This document shows, in pieces, positions 1 to 7,999 of a stretch of DNA of 40,505 nucleotides. The stretch is from Candidatus Poribacteria bacterium (GTDB lineage Bacteria; Poribacteria; WGA-4E; WGA-3G): NCBI GenBank assembly GCA_022394775.1, contig JAGFCB010000046.1:1-40505 (forward strand), written 5' to 3'. Position 1 is the first letter of the stretch. Every line of letters starts with the position of its first letter. Made by a program: the position numbers and the translations under genes. The notes under the pieces are model-generated. The model did not search any database and was not told the DNA's origin. It worked only from the letters and a program-made list of their open reading frames with translations.

Positions 1-162
1 CCTGGACCCAGTTACTACCAGAACATCGTCGCCCATCTAAACGACGGCACGCCACTACTTGTTACACCAGAATCTGCTCGCCGTGTCATTGCCATCATGG
101 ATTTAGCGGAAAAATCCGCCAAAACACATCAGGCTGAAACGGTACCTTACGAGTTTGAGTAG
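1..162 (+). CDS. Gfo/Idh/MocA-family oxidoreductase, C-terminal end (5' cut off by window)
   Basis: The frame is open from base 1 and ends at the TAG at 160-162, giving 53 residues. The end reads TPESARRVIAIMDLAEKSA and finishes VPYEFE. This pattern, 'x-EEARRVIAIMxLAEKSA', is what the last helix of Gfo/Idh/MocA NAD(P)-dependent sugar or polyol dehydrogenases looks like. The Rossmann domain lies outside the window, so substrate and cofactor cannot be judged. Two complete members of the family and another partial one lie at the far end of the window. The assignment rests only on the C-terminal helix. Confidence 0.6.
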   Translation, partial: PGPSYYQNIVAHLNDGTPLLVTPESARRVIAIMDLAEKSAKTHQAETVPYEFE

Positions 163-189
163 CCTCGAAGGAATAGTTATCGGTTATTG

Positions 190-285
190 GTTATCAGTTA
201 ACTTCTTATGGCAGTCCAGTTCATCGTAGCTGCCACACAACCTTCTTAACTGATAACTGACAACTGACAACTGACAACTGACAAC
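190..285. repeat. Inverted repeat plus five 7-bp tandem repeats upstream of the alcohol dehydrogenase
   Basis: A perfect 12-bp inverted repeat (GTTATCAGTTAA at 190-201, TTAACTGATAAC at 246-257) runs directly into a tandem array. The array has TGATAAC at 251-257 and four copies of TGACAAC up to 285. The array ends 9 bases before the ATG of the next gene, where a ribosome binding site would normally lie, and no clear Shine-Dalgarno sequence is visible. It may be a decayed mobile-element end or slippage-prone filler; no function is evident. Confidence 0.7.
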
Positions 286-294
286 TAATAAAAC

Positions 295-1311
295 ATGAAA
301 GCTATTGTTTTTGAGAAAATTCAGCAATTAAGCCTCCAAGAAAAGCCTATTCCGTCGCTCACTGACGGAGACGTACTCATCGAGATGGCACTCTGTGGAA
401 TTTGTGCTTCTGACCTCGCCGCATTACGCGGAGATGTCTCAGATTACGCGCCACCTGTGGTGATGGGACACGAACTCGCAGGCGTGATTGTGGACAGCCG
501 ACACCCAGGTGTTAAAGTGGGTGAACGGGTAACGGTTAATCCCATGCTCTCTTGCGGCGCATGTGTCCAATGCAAGAACGACCTCGATAAATACTGCAGT
601 AACATTGAAGGGATCGGGCACGATATTGATGGCGGCTACGCCGAATATATGCGGATGCCAAAGCACGGTGTCAATACCGGTAAACTCATCCGGGTACCGG
701 ATAGTGTCCCACACGAAGAATTGCTATTTCTCGAACCGTTGGGCTGCTGCTTGAATGCAATGCAAGAAACGCTTTTTAAGGATTCCGTCGCTATTCTCGG
801 TGCCGGTCCCATTGGGTTGATGCTCACACAACTGGCGAAACGCGCAGGCTTAGTCACCTACGTAGTAGAACCGCTGCCACATCGCAGAACTGCCGCAGAG
901 ACACTCGGTGCCGATCTCACCTTTGATGCGTCATCCGAATCGGTAGCGCATCTTCAAGACATCACCCATGGCGGCGTTGATACTGTTATCTCCGCAACAA
1001 CAAACAACGCTTCAGCAATAGCCTTCGCTTTTGAGATTGCCCGTAGAGGTGGATGCCTCAACTTCTTCGGACTCGCGCCGGAAGGTGAAGAACTCCGCAT
1101 CAACCTTGAAGAATTTCACTACGCGGGTCACAAACTGATGGCTTCATGGGCATTCTCTCGCGCCAGTCTTGAAGCATCTAAACAACTTCTAATAAAAAAG
1201 ACACTCAACTTTGAACCTTTGCTAACTGATCAGTTCCCAATCGCACAGGGTCTAACAGCGTTTGATAATGCCGCCGCTCAGCGTGGTGTCAAGACAGTAA
1301 TACATCCATAA
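295..1311 (+). CDS. Zinc-dependent medium-chain alcohol/polyol dehydrogenase
   Basis: This 338-aa protein is a medium-chain (MDR) dehydrogenase of the sorbitol/threonine dehydrogenase type, which oxidises a secondary alcohol with NAD(P). The N-terminal half has the catalytic zinc site: Cys37 in CGICASD and His59-Glu60 in GHELAG. The structural-zinc lobe has four cysteines (Cys87, Cys90, Cys93, Cys101) in CGACVQC...YC. The nucleotide-binding fold starts at GAGPIGL (169-175). The length is normal for the family. It follows a Gfo/Idh dehydrogenase on the same strand, which suggests sugar or polyol catabolism. The exact substrate cannot be read from the sequence. Confidence 0.88.
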   Translation: MKAIVFEKIQQLSLQEKPIPSLTDGDVLIEMALCGICASDLAALRGDVSDYAPPVVMGHELAGVIVDSRHPGVKVGERVTVNPMLSCGACVQCKNDLDKYCSNIEGIGHDIDGGYAEYMRMPKHGVNTGKLIRVPDSVPHEELLFLEPLGCCLNAMQETLFKDSVAILGAGPIGLMLTQLAKRAGLVTYVVEPLPHRRTAAETLGADLTFDASSESVAHLQDITHGGVDTVISATTNNASAIAFAFEIARRGGCLNFFGLAPEGEELRINLEEFHYAGHKLMASWAFSRASLEASKQLLIKKTLNFEPLLTDQFPIAQGLTAFDNAAAQRGVKTVIHP

Positions 1312-1327
1312 ACGTTTTTCTTTGATT

Positions 1328-1356
1328 TTGACACAGTTTTGTGGTATTTTTAATTA
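1328..1356 (+). promoter_or_regulatory. Possible sigma-70 promoter upstream of nfo
   Basis: A TTGACA at 1328-1333 is followed after 17 bases by TAATTA at 1351-1356. The -35 is perfect but the -10 is poor. It lies in the 186-bp gap before nfo, about 140 bases from its start. The remaining gap is AT-rich and shows no ORF. Confidence 0.3.
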
Positions 1357-1497
1357 GTAGTTGGCGTAGAAAGACAAGTTTTTTTTATTAACCCCGTATA
1401 AGTTAAGGAGATGTCAATTTCGGGGTGATTCGCAGGTTCCCGAAACCCATTACACAAAAGTCGTGAACTCGCGATCCGAAATTTATTATAAAAAAGT

Positions 1498-2337
1498 ATG
1501 GTACTTGGTGCACACGTATCCACGTCAGGTGGTATACACAACGCCATCAAAAATGGCACCGACCTCGAATGCGACACAATACAAATTTTCTTGCGAAATC
1601 CGAACCAGTGGCAAGGAAAACCTCCCACCGCAGAGATAGTCGAAAAATTTATCACAGCATGGTCAGAAGCCGATCTTGGCGAGATAATTGTTCACGACAT
1701 CCACTTAAGCAATCTCGCTTCCCCAAAACCAGAAGTATTAGAAAAATCACGTCAAGCGTTCGGCGAACAGATGGAACTCGCGCAGAAACTCGGTATCCGC
1801 TACCTCGTTACACATCTCGGTGCACACCTCGGCGAAGGGGAAACGTTCGGTTTAAAGCAGTTAACCGACAGTTTCGATTTCCTTTTTGAAAATACCGAGG
1901 CACCCGATGTCATACCGCTCCTCGAAACTACTGCTGGGCAAGGAACAAACCTCGGTTACTGTTTTGAACACCTCCGTGATGTGATCGGTATGTCAAAATA
2001 TCCAGAGCGGTTTGGGGTCTGCTTAGATACGTGCCACGTTTTTGCTGCTGGCTACGACATGCGAACTGAATCGGATTGCGAAGCCACTTTTAACCAGTTT
2101 GATGACATCATCGGGCTTAATCGACTCAAAGCTTTTCATCTCAATGACGCGAAATCAGAATATCAGAGTCGCGTTGACAGACATGAACACATCGGCGACG
2201 GGAACATCGGCACAACCGCATTTGTCTATATCCTCAACGACTCCCGATTTGACGAAACGCCATTCATTATTGAAACACCACAGATGAAAACCATGCACGA
2301 GATCAACCTCTCTACGCTACGGGAATTGAAAAAATAA
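1498..2337 (+). CDS. nfo: Deoxyribonuclease IV (endonuclease IV, AP endonuclease)
   Basis: This 279-aa protein matches the usual length and the TIM-barrel pattern of endonuclease IV. That enzyme cuts the backbone 5' to abasic sites in base excision repair. The trinuclear zinc ligands are visible in order: His66, His106 (THLGAHL), Glu143 (LLETTAGQG), Asp177 and His180 (CLDTCH), His214 (FHLNDAK), Asp227 and His229 (DRHEHIG), and Glu259 (IETP). All nine family ligands appear to be present, so the enzyme should be active. The start ATG has no strong Shine-Dalgarno sequence, but the protein begins right at the conserved GAHVS strand. It stands alone, with gaps on both sides. Confidence 0.96.
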   Translation: MVLGAHVSTSGGIHNAIKNGTDLECDTIQIFLRNPNQWQGKPPTAEIVEKFITAWSEADLGEIIVHDIHLSNLASPKPEVLEKSRQAFGEQMELAQKLGIRYLVTHLGAHLGEGETFGLKQLTDSFDFLFENTEAPDVIPLLETTAGQGTNLGYCFEHLRDVIGMSKYPERFGVCLDTCHVFAAGYDMRTESDCEATFNQFDDIIGLNRLKAFHLNDAKSEYQSRVDRHEHIGDGNIGTTAFVYILNDSRFDETPFIIETPQMKTMHEINLSTLRELKK

Positions 2338-2383
2338 CGGGTACCTTTTCCATCCTTAAACGTAGAAAACAGAAGAGGAAAGT

Positions 2384-2599
2384 GTGTCTATCGGTTTTTG
2401 GGAAGTTACCTTCCTCATCATTCTTTTTTTCGGAATTGTTATCGTATCGCGCCTTATTGAACGTTTTCGGACGAAACGTATTTGTCCAAAGTGTGGTCTG
2501 GCAATCCGGACACACTTACCAGCCTGTCCAGCCTGTCATTTCAATTTTCCGACAAAGGGCAAAGGCGGATACAGGAACTATAGTAAAACTGAAAAATAA
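2384..2599 (+). CDS. Small membrane-anchored zinc-ribbon protein
   Basis: This is a 71-aa protein with a GTG start at 2384, chosen because AGAGGAAAG lies just upstream. Residues about 5-22 form one hydrophobic transmembrane segment. A short basic stretch and a double Cys-pair zinc ribbon follow (CPKCG, then CPACHF). Such proteins are usually annotated only as zinc-ribbon domain proteins; the role is unknown. The last codons (TAT AGT AAA ACT GAA AAA TAA) lie inside the terminal inverted repeat of a small mobile-like element that begins at 2579. The native C-terminus has therefore probably been replaced by an element-encoded YSKTEK. Confidence 0.75.
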   Translation: MSIGFWEVTFLIILFFGIVIVSRLIERFRTKRICPKCGLAIRTHLPACPACHFNFPTKGKGGYRNYSKTEK

Positions 2600-2739
2600 A
2601 TCAATACTTTACAAAATAACAAACCCACCCCAATGCAGGGTTTTTGCTGGAGGTCTTTGATTGGGTGTTTCTGCGGATTTCTTCAGGGTTTGGAACCCAG
2701 CCTTCTATGGATGTCTGGTTAATTGTAGGTTTTACTATA
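2579..2739. mobile_element. MITE-like element, TATAGTAAAAC terminal inverted repeats
   Basis: The ends are perfect 11-bp inverted repeats, TATAGTAAAAC at 2579-2589 and GTTTTACTATA at 2729-2739. The 161-bp element has no coding capacity. Inside is the palindrome CAGGGTTTGGAACCCAG (2684-2700). A stretch beginning AATGCAGGGTTTTTGC recurs in the different element at 24425-24561. The left end overlaps the 3' end of the zinc-ribbon gene. Related ends occur at 5440-5617 and 23605-23676. No transposase is seen in the window, so it would be non-autonomous. Confidence 0.7.
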
Positions 2740-2771
2740 AATCATGGAGCTTTTGATAAAGGAATAACATC

Positions 2772-2978
2772 ATGCAAAAAACGAAACTAAAAGTCAGCGG
2801 CATGTCCTGCCAACATTGCGTCAAAACGGTGAAAGATGCATTGACAGCACTTGAAGGCGTTCAGAGCGCGAAAGTCAACCTCCGCAAAGGCGAGGCAGTT
2901 GTCCGTTTCAATGAACTGTCTATCACGCCTACCCATCTTAAGAACGCGATAACGGAAGCAGGATTTGAGGCGGTGTAA
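2772..2978 (+). CDS. Heavy-metal-associated (HMA) domain protein, copper-chaperone-like
   Basis: This 68-aa protein consists of a single HMA domain with the ferredoxin-like beta-alpha-beta pattern. Residues about 10-15 carry the metal motif MSCQHC (MxCxxC), which binds Cu(I) or a similar soft metal in CopZ-type chaperones and P-type ATPase N-domains. A Shine-Dalgarno-like AAAGGA lies just upstream of the ATG. No copper ATPase or regulator lies nearby. Its neighbour is obg, 32 bases downstream, so the copper role comes from the family, not the context. Confidence 0.88.
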   Translation: MQKTKLKVSGMSCQHCVKTVKDALTALEGVQSAKVNLRKGEAVVRFNELSITPTHLKNAITEAGFEAV

Positions 2979-3010
2979 CCCGCTGCACAATTCAAGTAAA
3001 GTATAAGCAC

Positions 3011-4300
3011 ATGGACACAGCAAGAATCCAGGTCAAAGCAGGCAACGGCGGGAACGGATGCATCAGTTTCCGCCGAGAGAAATTCGTCCCGCGCGGCGGT
3101 CCCGATGGTGGAGACGGCGGTAATGGTGGGAATGTTATTCTCATCGCTACTTTGGGAATGAGTACACTGATTGACCTGCATCATAACCCACGCCAAGTTG
3201 CGGAAAACGGCGGACACGGCATCGGTAAAAAACGGGACGGTGCTGACGGCACGGATTGCGTTGTTAAGGTCCCTGCTGGTACCCTCGTCAGAGATTTAGA
3301 TACAGCGGAGCTGCTCGCGGATCTAACGGCACCCGACGAAAGCGTAGTCGTCGCACGCGGTGGTATCGGTGGTAAGGGGAATGCACGCTTTAAAAGTAGC
3401 ACCTTCCAAGCACCACGCGTCGCCGAGAAAGGCGAACCCGGTGAAGCACGCGAGATCAGCCTCGAAATCAAACTCATCGCTGATATCGGGTTGGTCGGGT
3501 ATCCCAACGCCGGCAAATCAACACTGCTGGCGCGGACCTCTGCTGCGACACCGAAAATTGCTGCCTACCCGTTCACAACACTCCGTCCGAATCTCGGCGT
3601 TGTCCGCATCAACCGAGAACAGAATTTCGTCCTCGCAGATATCCCCGGACTCATCGAAGGCGCGCACAAGGGAGCAGGCTTAGGACACCAATTCTTGCGG
3701 CATATCGAGCGTACCAAAATGCTCATCCATGTCATTGATCTCAGTGCCACGGATGGACGGGACCCGATTAAAGACTACGAACAACTCAACCTCGAACTGG
3801 GGCATTATAACGAACTGCTAACGAAACTCCCACAAATTATCGCGCTAAACAAGATCGACATGCCTGAAGCTGAAGCGAATTTGGAGCGTGTGCAGGCATA
3901 TTTCGGCAAACGGAAAGTTTTCTCTATCTCTGCGATTACCGGTGCCGGCGTAAACCAACTTATGCAGCAAACCTACCGCTCTTTGCAATACTTGGAAGCA
4001 CGCACACGAAAGGAAGCAGAGACGACAATTACCTTAGAATCAGAACTACCACCCGAACCCTCAGCACGATTTGAACTCATCGAAACCGAGGAAGGGTTCG
4101 TTGTCACCGGTGCAGAACCGCGGCGTGCCGTTCTCATGACCGATATGGAGAACGAACAGGCATTGATTCTGTTGTATCGGAAACTGAAAAACATGGGAGT
4201 GATGAATGCACTCGCCCGCGCAGGTGCGGTGGAAGGAGACACAGTCCAGATTGATGAATTCGAGTTCAACTATAGTCCAAAAGCGATGCAATCCAACTGA
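3011..4300 (+). CDS. obg: GTPase Obg/CgtA, ribosome assembly
   Basis: This 429-aa Obg-type GTPase acts in 50S subunit maturation and stress signalling. The glycine-rich Obg fold covers residues 1-158 (GNGGNGCISFRREK, GGPDGGDGG). The G domain follows, with G1 GYPNAGKST (163-171), G2 YPFTTL (186-191), G3 DIPG (210-213), G4 NKID (280-283) and G5 SAITG (307-311). The C-terminal part from about 350 matches the OCT domain. The order obg-proB is common in bacteria and is kept here, with only 13 bases between the obg stop and the proposed proB start. Confidence 0.97.
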   Translation: MDTARIQVKAGNGGNGCISFRREKFVPRGGPDGGDGGNGGNVILIATLGMSTLIDLHHNPRQVAENGGHGIGKKRDGADGTDCVVKVPAGTLVRDLDTAELLADLTAPDESVVVARGGIGGKGNARFKSSTFQAPRVAEKGEPGEAREISLEIKLIADIGLVGYPNAGKSTLLARTSAATPKIAAYPFTTLRPNLGVVRINREQNFVLADIPGLIEGAHKGAGLGHQFLRHIERTKMLIHVIDLSATDGRDPIKDYEQLNLELGHYNELLTKLPQIIALNKIDMPEAEANLERVQAYFGKRKVFSISAITGAGVNQLMQQTYRSLQYLEARTRKEAETTITLESELPPEPSARFELIETEEGFVVTGAEPRRAVLMTDMENEQALILLYRKLKNMGVMNALARAGAVEGDTVQIDEFEFNYSPKAMQSN

Positions 4301-4313
4301 ACAGCGGACCTGT

Positions 4314-5417
4314 TTGTCGGACATCCAACGTATCGTTGTGAAGGTCGGCAGTAGTACCATTTCAGAAGGGGCGCACCTCAACGAAGCAGCCCTTGATGGC
4401 TTAGTCCACGATTTAGCACTTGTCAAACAAAAAGGCGTGGAAGTCATCCTCGTCACATCCGGGGCAATCGCTGCCGGGTGGCCCCAACTCGGTCTGAAAC
4501 AGCGCCCCAATACGCTACCACATCTACAAGCCGCTGCTGCCGTCGGGCAGATACGATTGATGGCAGCTTACAAGGACCGGTTTTCAAATTATGGGCAACG
4601 GGCTGCGAGCATGCTACTCACACGCGACGACTTCTCCAACCGGGAACGCTACACCCGTATGAACGACACGATGCGCGCCCTCCTCCATTTCGGGGCCATC
4701 CCTATCATCAACGAAAACGACACCGTCGCCGTTGATGAAATCAAGGTCGGCGATAATGATACCCTCTCTGCCTACGTGACAAATCTCGCTCAAGCACAGC
4801 TCCTTATCATCCTCTCTGATCAGGCAGGATTCTATACCGCAGACCCCAGACACAATCCTGACTCAGAACTGATTCACACTGTTACCACGATTTCAGATGA
4901 AATCTGGCAAGCCGCGGGCGCAGCCGGCACAACCGGTGGGACTGGTGGGATGGTAACAAAGTTGCGTGCTGCAGAAATTGTCACCAGTTCTGGAGAGATG
5001 ATGGTAATGGCGCACGGACAAGAACCTCTCGTCGTCACAAGACTTTTGAAAGGCGAATTGCTTGGCACTCTCTTCCTACCCCAATCCCGTATCTCTGGGC
5101 GAAAGCGGTGGATCGCATATTCCCGTCCACCGAAAGGCAAGCTCATTGTGGATAAGGGCGCACGCGATGCACTCGTGCAAGGCGGGAAAAGCCTACTCCC
5201 CGCCGGTATCCGACGCGTTGAAGGCAACTTCGATTACAGTGATACTGTTTCATGCCTCACCGAAAACGGCGCAGAGTTCGCACGTGGCTTGGTGAACTAC
5301 AATGCCGTAGACACCGCCAAACTCGCTGGCAAACACACCAAAGACATTGAAAACATCCTCGGCTACCGCGATTACGATGAAATCATACATCGGGATAATC
5401 TGGTATTACTTGACTGA
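4314..5417 (+). CDS. proB: Glutamate 5-kinase with C-terminal PUA domain
   Basis: This enzyme catalyses the first step of proline synthesis, the ATP-dependent phosphorylation of glutamate. The frame is open from 4206, inside obg, but I place the start at TTG 4314. That lies 13 bases after the obg stop, at the family N-terminus (M)SDIQRIVVKVGSS, and gives 367 aa, the same length as E. coli ProB. The amino-acid kinase fold shows KVGSS, LVTSGAIAAG, the substrate region INENDTVAVDEIKVGDND, and GTTGGTGGM. The PUA domain begins near residue 270. The next pathway enzyme, proA, lies downstream beyond a repeat element and a small minus-strand gene. Confidence 0.95.
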   Translation: MSDIQRIVVKVGSSTISEGAHLNEAALDGLVHDLALVKQKGVEVILVTSGAIAAGWPQLGLKQRPNTLPHLQAAAAVGQIRLMAAYKDRFSNYGQRAASMLLTRDDFSNRERYTRMNDTMRALLHFGAIPIINENDTVAVDEIKVGDNDTLSAYVTNLAQAQLLIILSDQAGFYTADPRHNPDSELIHTVTTISDEIWQAAGAAGTTGGTGGMVTKLRAAEIVTSSGEMMVMAHGQEPLVVTRLLKGELLGTLFLPQSRISGRKRWIAYSRPPKGKLIVDKGARDALVQGGKSLLPAGIRRVEGNFDYSDTVSCLTENGAEFARGLVNYNAVDTAKLAGKHTKDIENILGYRDYDEIIHRDNLVLLD

Positions 5418-5439
5418 TAGGCTTCAGCTGCCAAGCATT

Positions 5440-5617
5440 TATAGTAAAATCCGAAAATAAGTTTACATTTCATCAGGGAACAAACACCTTCCCACCGCTG
5501 GCGAGGTTTGGAACCTCGCCTCCCCGTTGGTGTAAGGGAACAACACCTTCCCACCGCTGGCGAGGTTTGGAACCTCGCCTCCCCGTTGGTGTATAAGTAA
5601 TTAGGGGATTTACTATA
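5440..5617. mobile_element. MITE-like element with TATAGTAAA ends and a duplicated core
   Basis: Imperfect terminal inverted repeats TATAGTAAAATCC (from 5440) and GGATTTACTATA (to 5617) bound a 178-bp non-coding element between proB and proA. The core is two nearly identical tandem units, 5475-5534 (60 bp) and 5535-5593 (59 bp). Each contains a perfect 9-bp-stem palindrome GGCGAGGTT-TGG-AACCTCGCC (5500-5520 and 5559-5579). It belongs to the same group as the elements at 2579-2739 and 23605-23676. Confidence 0.7.
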
Positions 5618-5699
5618 AAACTGGTGGGTATCGCCCAAATAATGGTATTCGGTTGTGTTTTTCCAGCCGCTGCGATTCCCAACGCGCTGTTTCCAAAAC

Positions 5700-5885
5700 T
5701 CATCTGGAATCAGTCGCTTGTTGGACTTTATCGGTGAGAAGCGATTCTATGTTAGCAAGCCTTGCGTTTATTTCATCAAGCGTTGGGTTTGAATCTTCTA
5801 TTTCTCCGTCCAAAGTTTTTTTAATATCTCTCAGTTCATCAAGAATCATCTGCTCGATGCTCGTTAGTGTTTTGATGTCTATCAT
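5700..5885 (-). CDS. Small hypothetical coiled-coil protein
   Basis: This is a 61-aa minus-strand ORF. The start at 5885 is chosen because GGAGG sits 5 bases upstream of the ATG. A longer frame (to 5933) would begin within the likely promoter. The sequence is rich in Leu, Ile, Glu, Asp and Lys with heptad spacing (IEQMILDELRDIKKTL, then INARLANIESLL), so it is probably a short helical coiled coil. I do not recognise a family. A consensus-like promoter on the same strand (5924-5953) supports a real gene. It is divergent from proA. Confidence 0.55.
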   Translation of the reverse strand: MIDIKTLTSIEQMILDELRDIKKTLDGEIEDSNPTLDEINARLANIESLLTDKVQQATDSR

Positions 5886-5923
5886 CCGTACCTCCGCGGC
5901 GTTGGCCAATCGTATTATCTTGC

Positions 5924-5953
5924 ATTCTATCATACTTGACCTAAAAATGTCAA
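5924..5953 (-). promoter_or_regulatory. Sigma-70-like promoter for the small coiled-coil gene
   Basis: On the minus strand, TTGACA (5953-5948) is followed after 18 bases by TAGAAT (5929-5924). This is about 40 bases upstream of the proposed start at 5885. It lies back to back with the proA promoter. Confidence 0.5.
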
Positions 5954-5963
5954 AATATTCACC

Positions 5964-5992
5964 TTGAAAATTCCTAAACGACCTGCTATAAT
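5964..5992 (+). promoter_or_regulatory. Sigma-70-like promoter for proA
   Basis: TTGAAA at 5964-5969 and TATAAT at 5987-5992 are separated by exactly 17 bases, about 55 bases before the proA ATG. This gives proA its own promoter, which makes sense because a repeat element and a reversed gene separate it from proB. Confidence 0.65.
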
Positions 5993-6046
5993 ACCTATGC
6001 TTATTTTCATCTATAATTCACTTATCACAAGCGAAAAAGGAACACT

Positions 6047-7309
6047 ATGAACGAAAACATCCAAGAATTAATCCAATCACAAGCGAAAAAGGCAAAATCG
6101 GCGATGCGTGTTTTATCGCGAAGTTCTGCCGATGTACGAAATCACGCACTCTTAGCAATGGCTGAGAGCCTGCTAAATTCCAAAGATAAAATTCAGGCAG
6201 CAAATCGCATCGACCTTGAAAATGGTGAAAAAACCCAACTGGAGGCACCTCTCATGGAACGCCTCTTACTGGACGATAAAAAAATCGAAAGGATGGTGGA
6301 CAACCTCCGCCAAGTCGCTGCGCTCCCTGATCCAATCGGTGCCGTCATCAGTATGGGTGAGCGTCCAAATGGACTTAAAATTGGCACAGTCCGCGTGCCT
6401 ATCGGTGTCGTCGCTGTTGTATATGAATCCCGCCCCGATGTAACCGTTGAAGTCTCGGCACTCTGTATCAAATCGGGGAACGGCGTTATCCTTCGAGGCG
6501 GTTCCGAAGCAATCCATTCCAATGCAACACTTGCCCGCATCCTCAGCGATACCGCAGCAGCAGAAGGCGTGCCAGATGCAATCCAATTCGTTGATACCAC
6601 CGACCGGCAAGCGGTCTACGAACTCATCCGCCTGCCTGACTACCTTGACCTCGTGATCCCGCGTGGCAGCAACGAATTCGTCCAATTTTTGATGAAAGAA
6701 TCCGATGTCCCAGTACTCGGACACGCTGACGGTATCTGCCATATCTACGTTGACGAAGCCGCCGACCTCGAAATGGCAAATAATATCTGCTTGAATGCAA
6801 AGGTTGGATACAAAGTCGCCGTCTGCAACGCATTGGAAACGCTGCTTGTTCATGCCGATACCGCCGAGAAATTCCTTCCCACTTTCTGTGAAACTTTACA
6901 GGACTCGGATGTCGAAATCCGTGGGTGTGAACGGACACAGCAACTCTACCCCACTGCTAAACCTGCTAACGAAGAAGACTGGCACACAGAATATCTCGAC
7001 TACATTCTATCTATCCGTGTTGTAGACGATCTTGAAACAGCCATTGACCACATAGAAACCTACGGTTCACACCATTCCGACGCAATTATCACCGAAAGTT
7101 ACAGCACAGCCCAACGTTTCCTCAAAGAGGTAGATTCCGCAGCGGTTTACGTCAACGCCAGCACTGTCTTCACCGACGGCTACGAATTCGGCTTAGGTGC
7201 CGAAGTCGGCATTAGCACACAGAAACTCCACTCCCGCGGTCCCATGGGACTTGAAGGGTTAACAACTTATAAATACATCGTCTACGGAAACGGCCAAGTG
7301 CGTGAATAG
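6047..7309 (+). CDS. proA: Gamma-glutamyl phosphate reductase
   Basis: This 420-aa enzyme reduces glutamyl-5-phosphate with NADPH to glutamate semialdehyde, the second step of proline synthesis. It is full length for ProA, an aldehyde-dehydrogenase-superfamily protein. Visible landmarks are YESRPDVTVEVSALCIKSGN (127-146), the ILRGGSEA turn, VPVLGHADGICH (221-232) and the catalytic Cys260 in VAVCNALETLLVH. AAAGGA precedes the ATG. The end overlaps the frame of the next gene only if that gene's less likely early start is used. Confidence 0.97.
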   Translation: MNENIQELIQSQAKKAKSAMRVLSRSSADVRNHALLAMAESLLNSKDKIQAANRIDLENGEKTQLEAPLMERLLLDDKKIERMVDNLRQVAALPDPIGAVISMGERPNGLKIGTVRVPIGVVAVVYESRPDVTVEVSALCIKSGNGVILRGGSEAIHSNATLARILSDTAAAEGVPDAIQFVDTTDRQAVYELIRLPDYLDLVIPRGSNEFVQFLMKESDVPVLGHADGICHIYVDEAADLEMANNICLNAKVGYKVAVCNALETLLVHADTAEKFLPTFCETLQDSDVEIRGCERTQQLYPTAKPANEEDWHTEYLDYILSIRVVDDLETAIDHIETYGSHHSDAIITESYSTAQRFLKEVDSAAVYVNASTVFTDGYEFGLGAEVGISTQKLHSRGPMGLEGLTTYKYIVYGNGQVRE

Positions 7310-7355
7310 GCGGGCGCCACGCGCGCCTAACGCAGTCCATTACCGGAGGAAAATC

Positions 7356-7970
7356 ATGGCAGCCCGCGCAGCACAAACCCATCTCACACCTGAGGAATAC
7401 ATTGCTTTTGAACGCAAAGCACCTCCAGACTCAGAGATAAACAAGTATGAGTATTTAAACGGTGAGCTGATAGCGATGTCTGGAGCGAGCCGAGCACATA
7501 ATCTGATTACAGGTAATATCTGTGGTAAGCTTCACAACCTATTAAAAGGCGGCGGATGTGAAACCTACGCGAACGCGATGCGGGTGAGTGCTCCAGTCAC
7601 CTCGTCCTATTTCTACCCAGATGTCGTTGTTTGTGAAGAACCCCGTTTTGAAGATGATGTTTTTGATATACTCCTTAACCCCATTATCCTCATAGAAGTC
7701 CTCTCACCCTCGACTGAGGCTTATGATCGCGGCGAAAAATTCAGTCATTACCGACACCTCGCGTCGTTGCAAGAATACGTCCTCGTTTCCCAAAACAAGG
7801 TACTTGTTGAACGTTACCGCCGCCCCCAAAAACATGAGACCGCACCGGTTACTGCGAAAGACTGGATTTTCACCGCTTTCCAAGCACTTGAGGACATCTT
7901 GCCACTCACCGCCATCCAATGCGAACTGCCTTTGCAAGAAATCTACGAACGCGTCACATTCCCTGATTAG
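7356..7970 (+). CDS. Uma2-family (DUF820) putative restriction endonuclease-fold protein
   Basis: This is a 204-aa protein. The start at 7356 is chosen over an upstream ATG at 7302 because GGAGG precedes it with good spacing and the upstream residues look like translated leader. The fold is PD-(D/E)xK-like: the helix LTPEEYIAFERKAP, then FYPDVVVCEE with the PD, ILIEVLSPSTEAYDRGEKFSHYR with the acidic residue and Lys, and LQEYVLVSQNKVLVERYRR. Uma2 proteins are abundant in cyanobacteria and similar genomes, and their biological role is uncertain. It sits just before the restriction-modification block but need not belong to it. Confidence 0.85.
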   Translation: MAARAAQTHLTPEEYIAFERKAPPDSEINKYEYLNGELIAMSGASRAHNLITGNICGKLHNLLKGGGCETYANAMRVSAPVTSSYFYPDVVVCEEPRFEDDVFDILLNPIILIEVLSPSTEAYDRGEKFSHYRHLASLQEYVLVSQNKVLVERYRRPQKHETAPVTAKDWIFTAFQALEDILPLTAIQCELPLQEIYERVTFPD

Positions 7971-7999
7971 AACTGCTATATAGAGGTTATCTCCCTATT

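Noticed and set aside
4206..4313. Upstream extension of proB within obg (403-aa reading)
   Set aside because: The extra 36 residues have no family match and overlap obg coding. The TTG at 4314 gives the normal 367-aa length.
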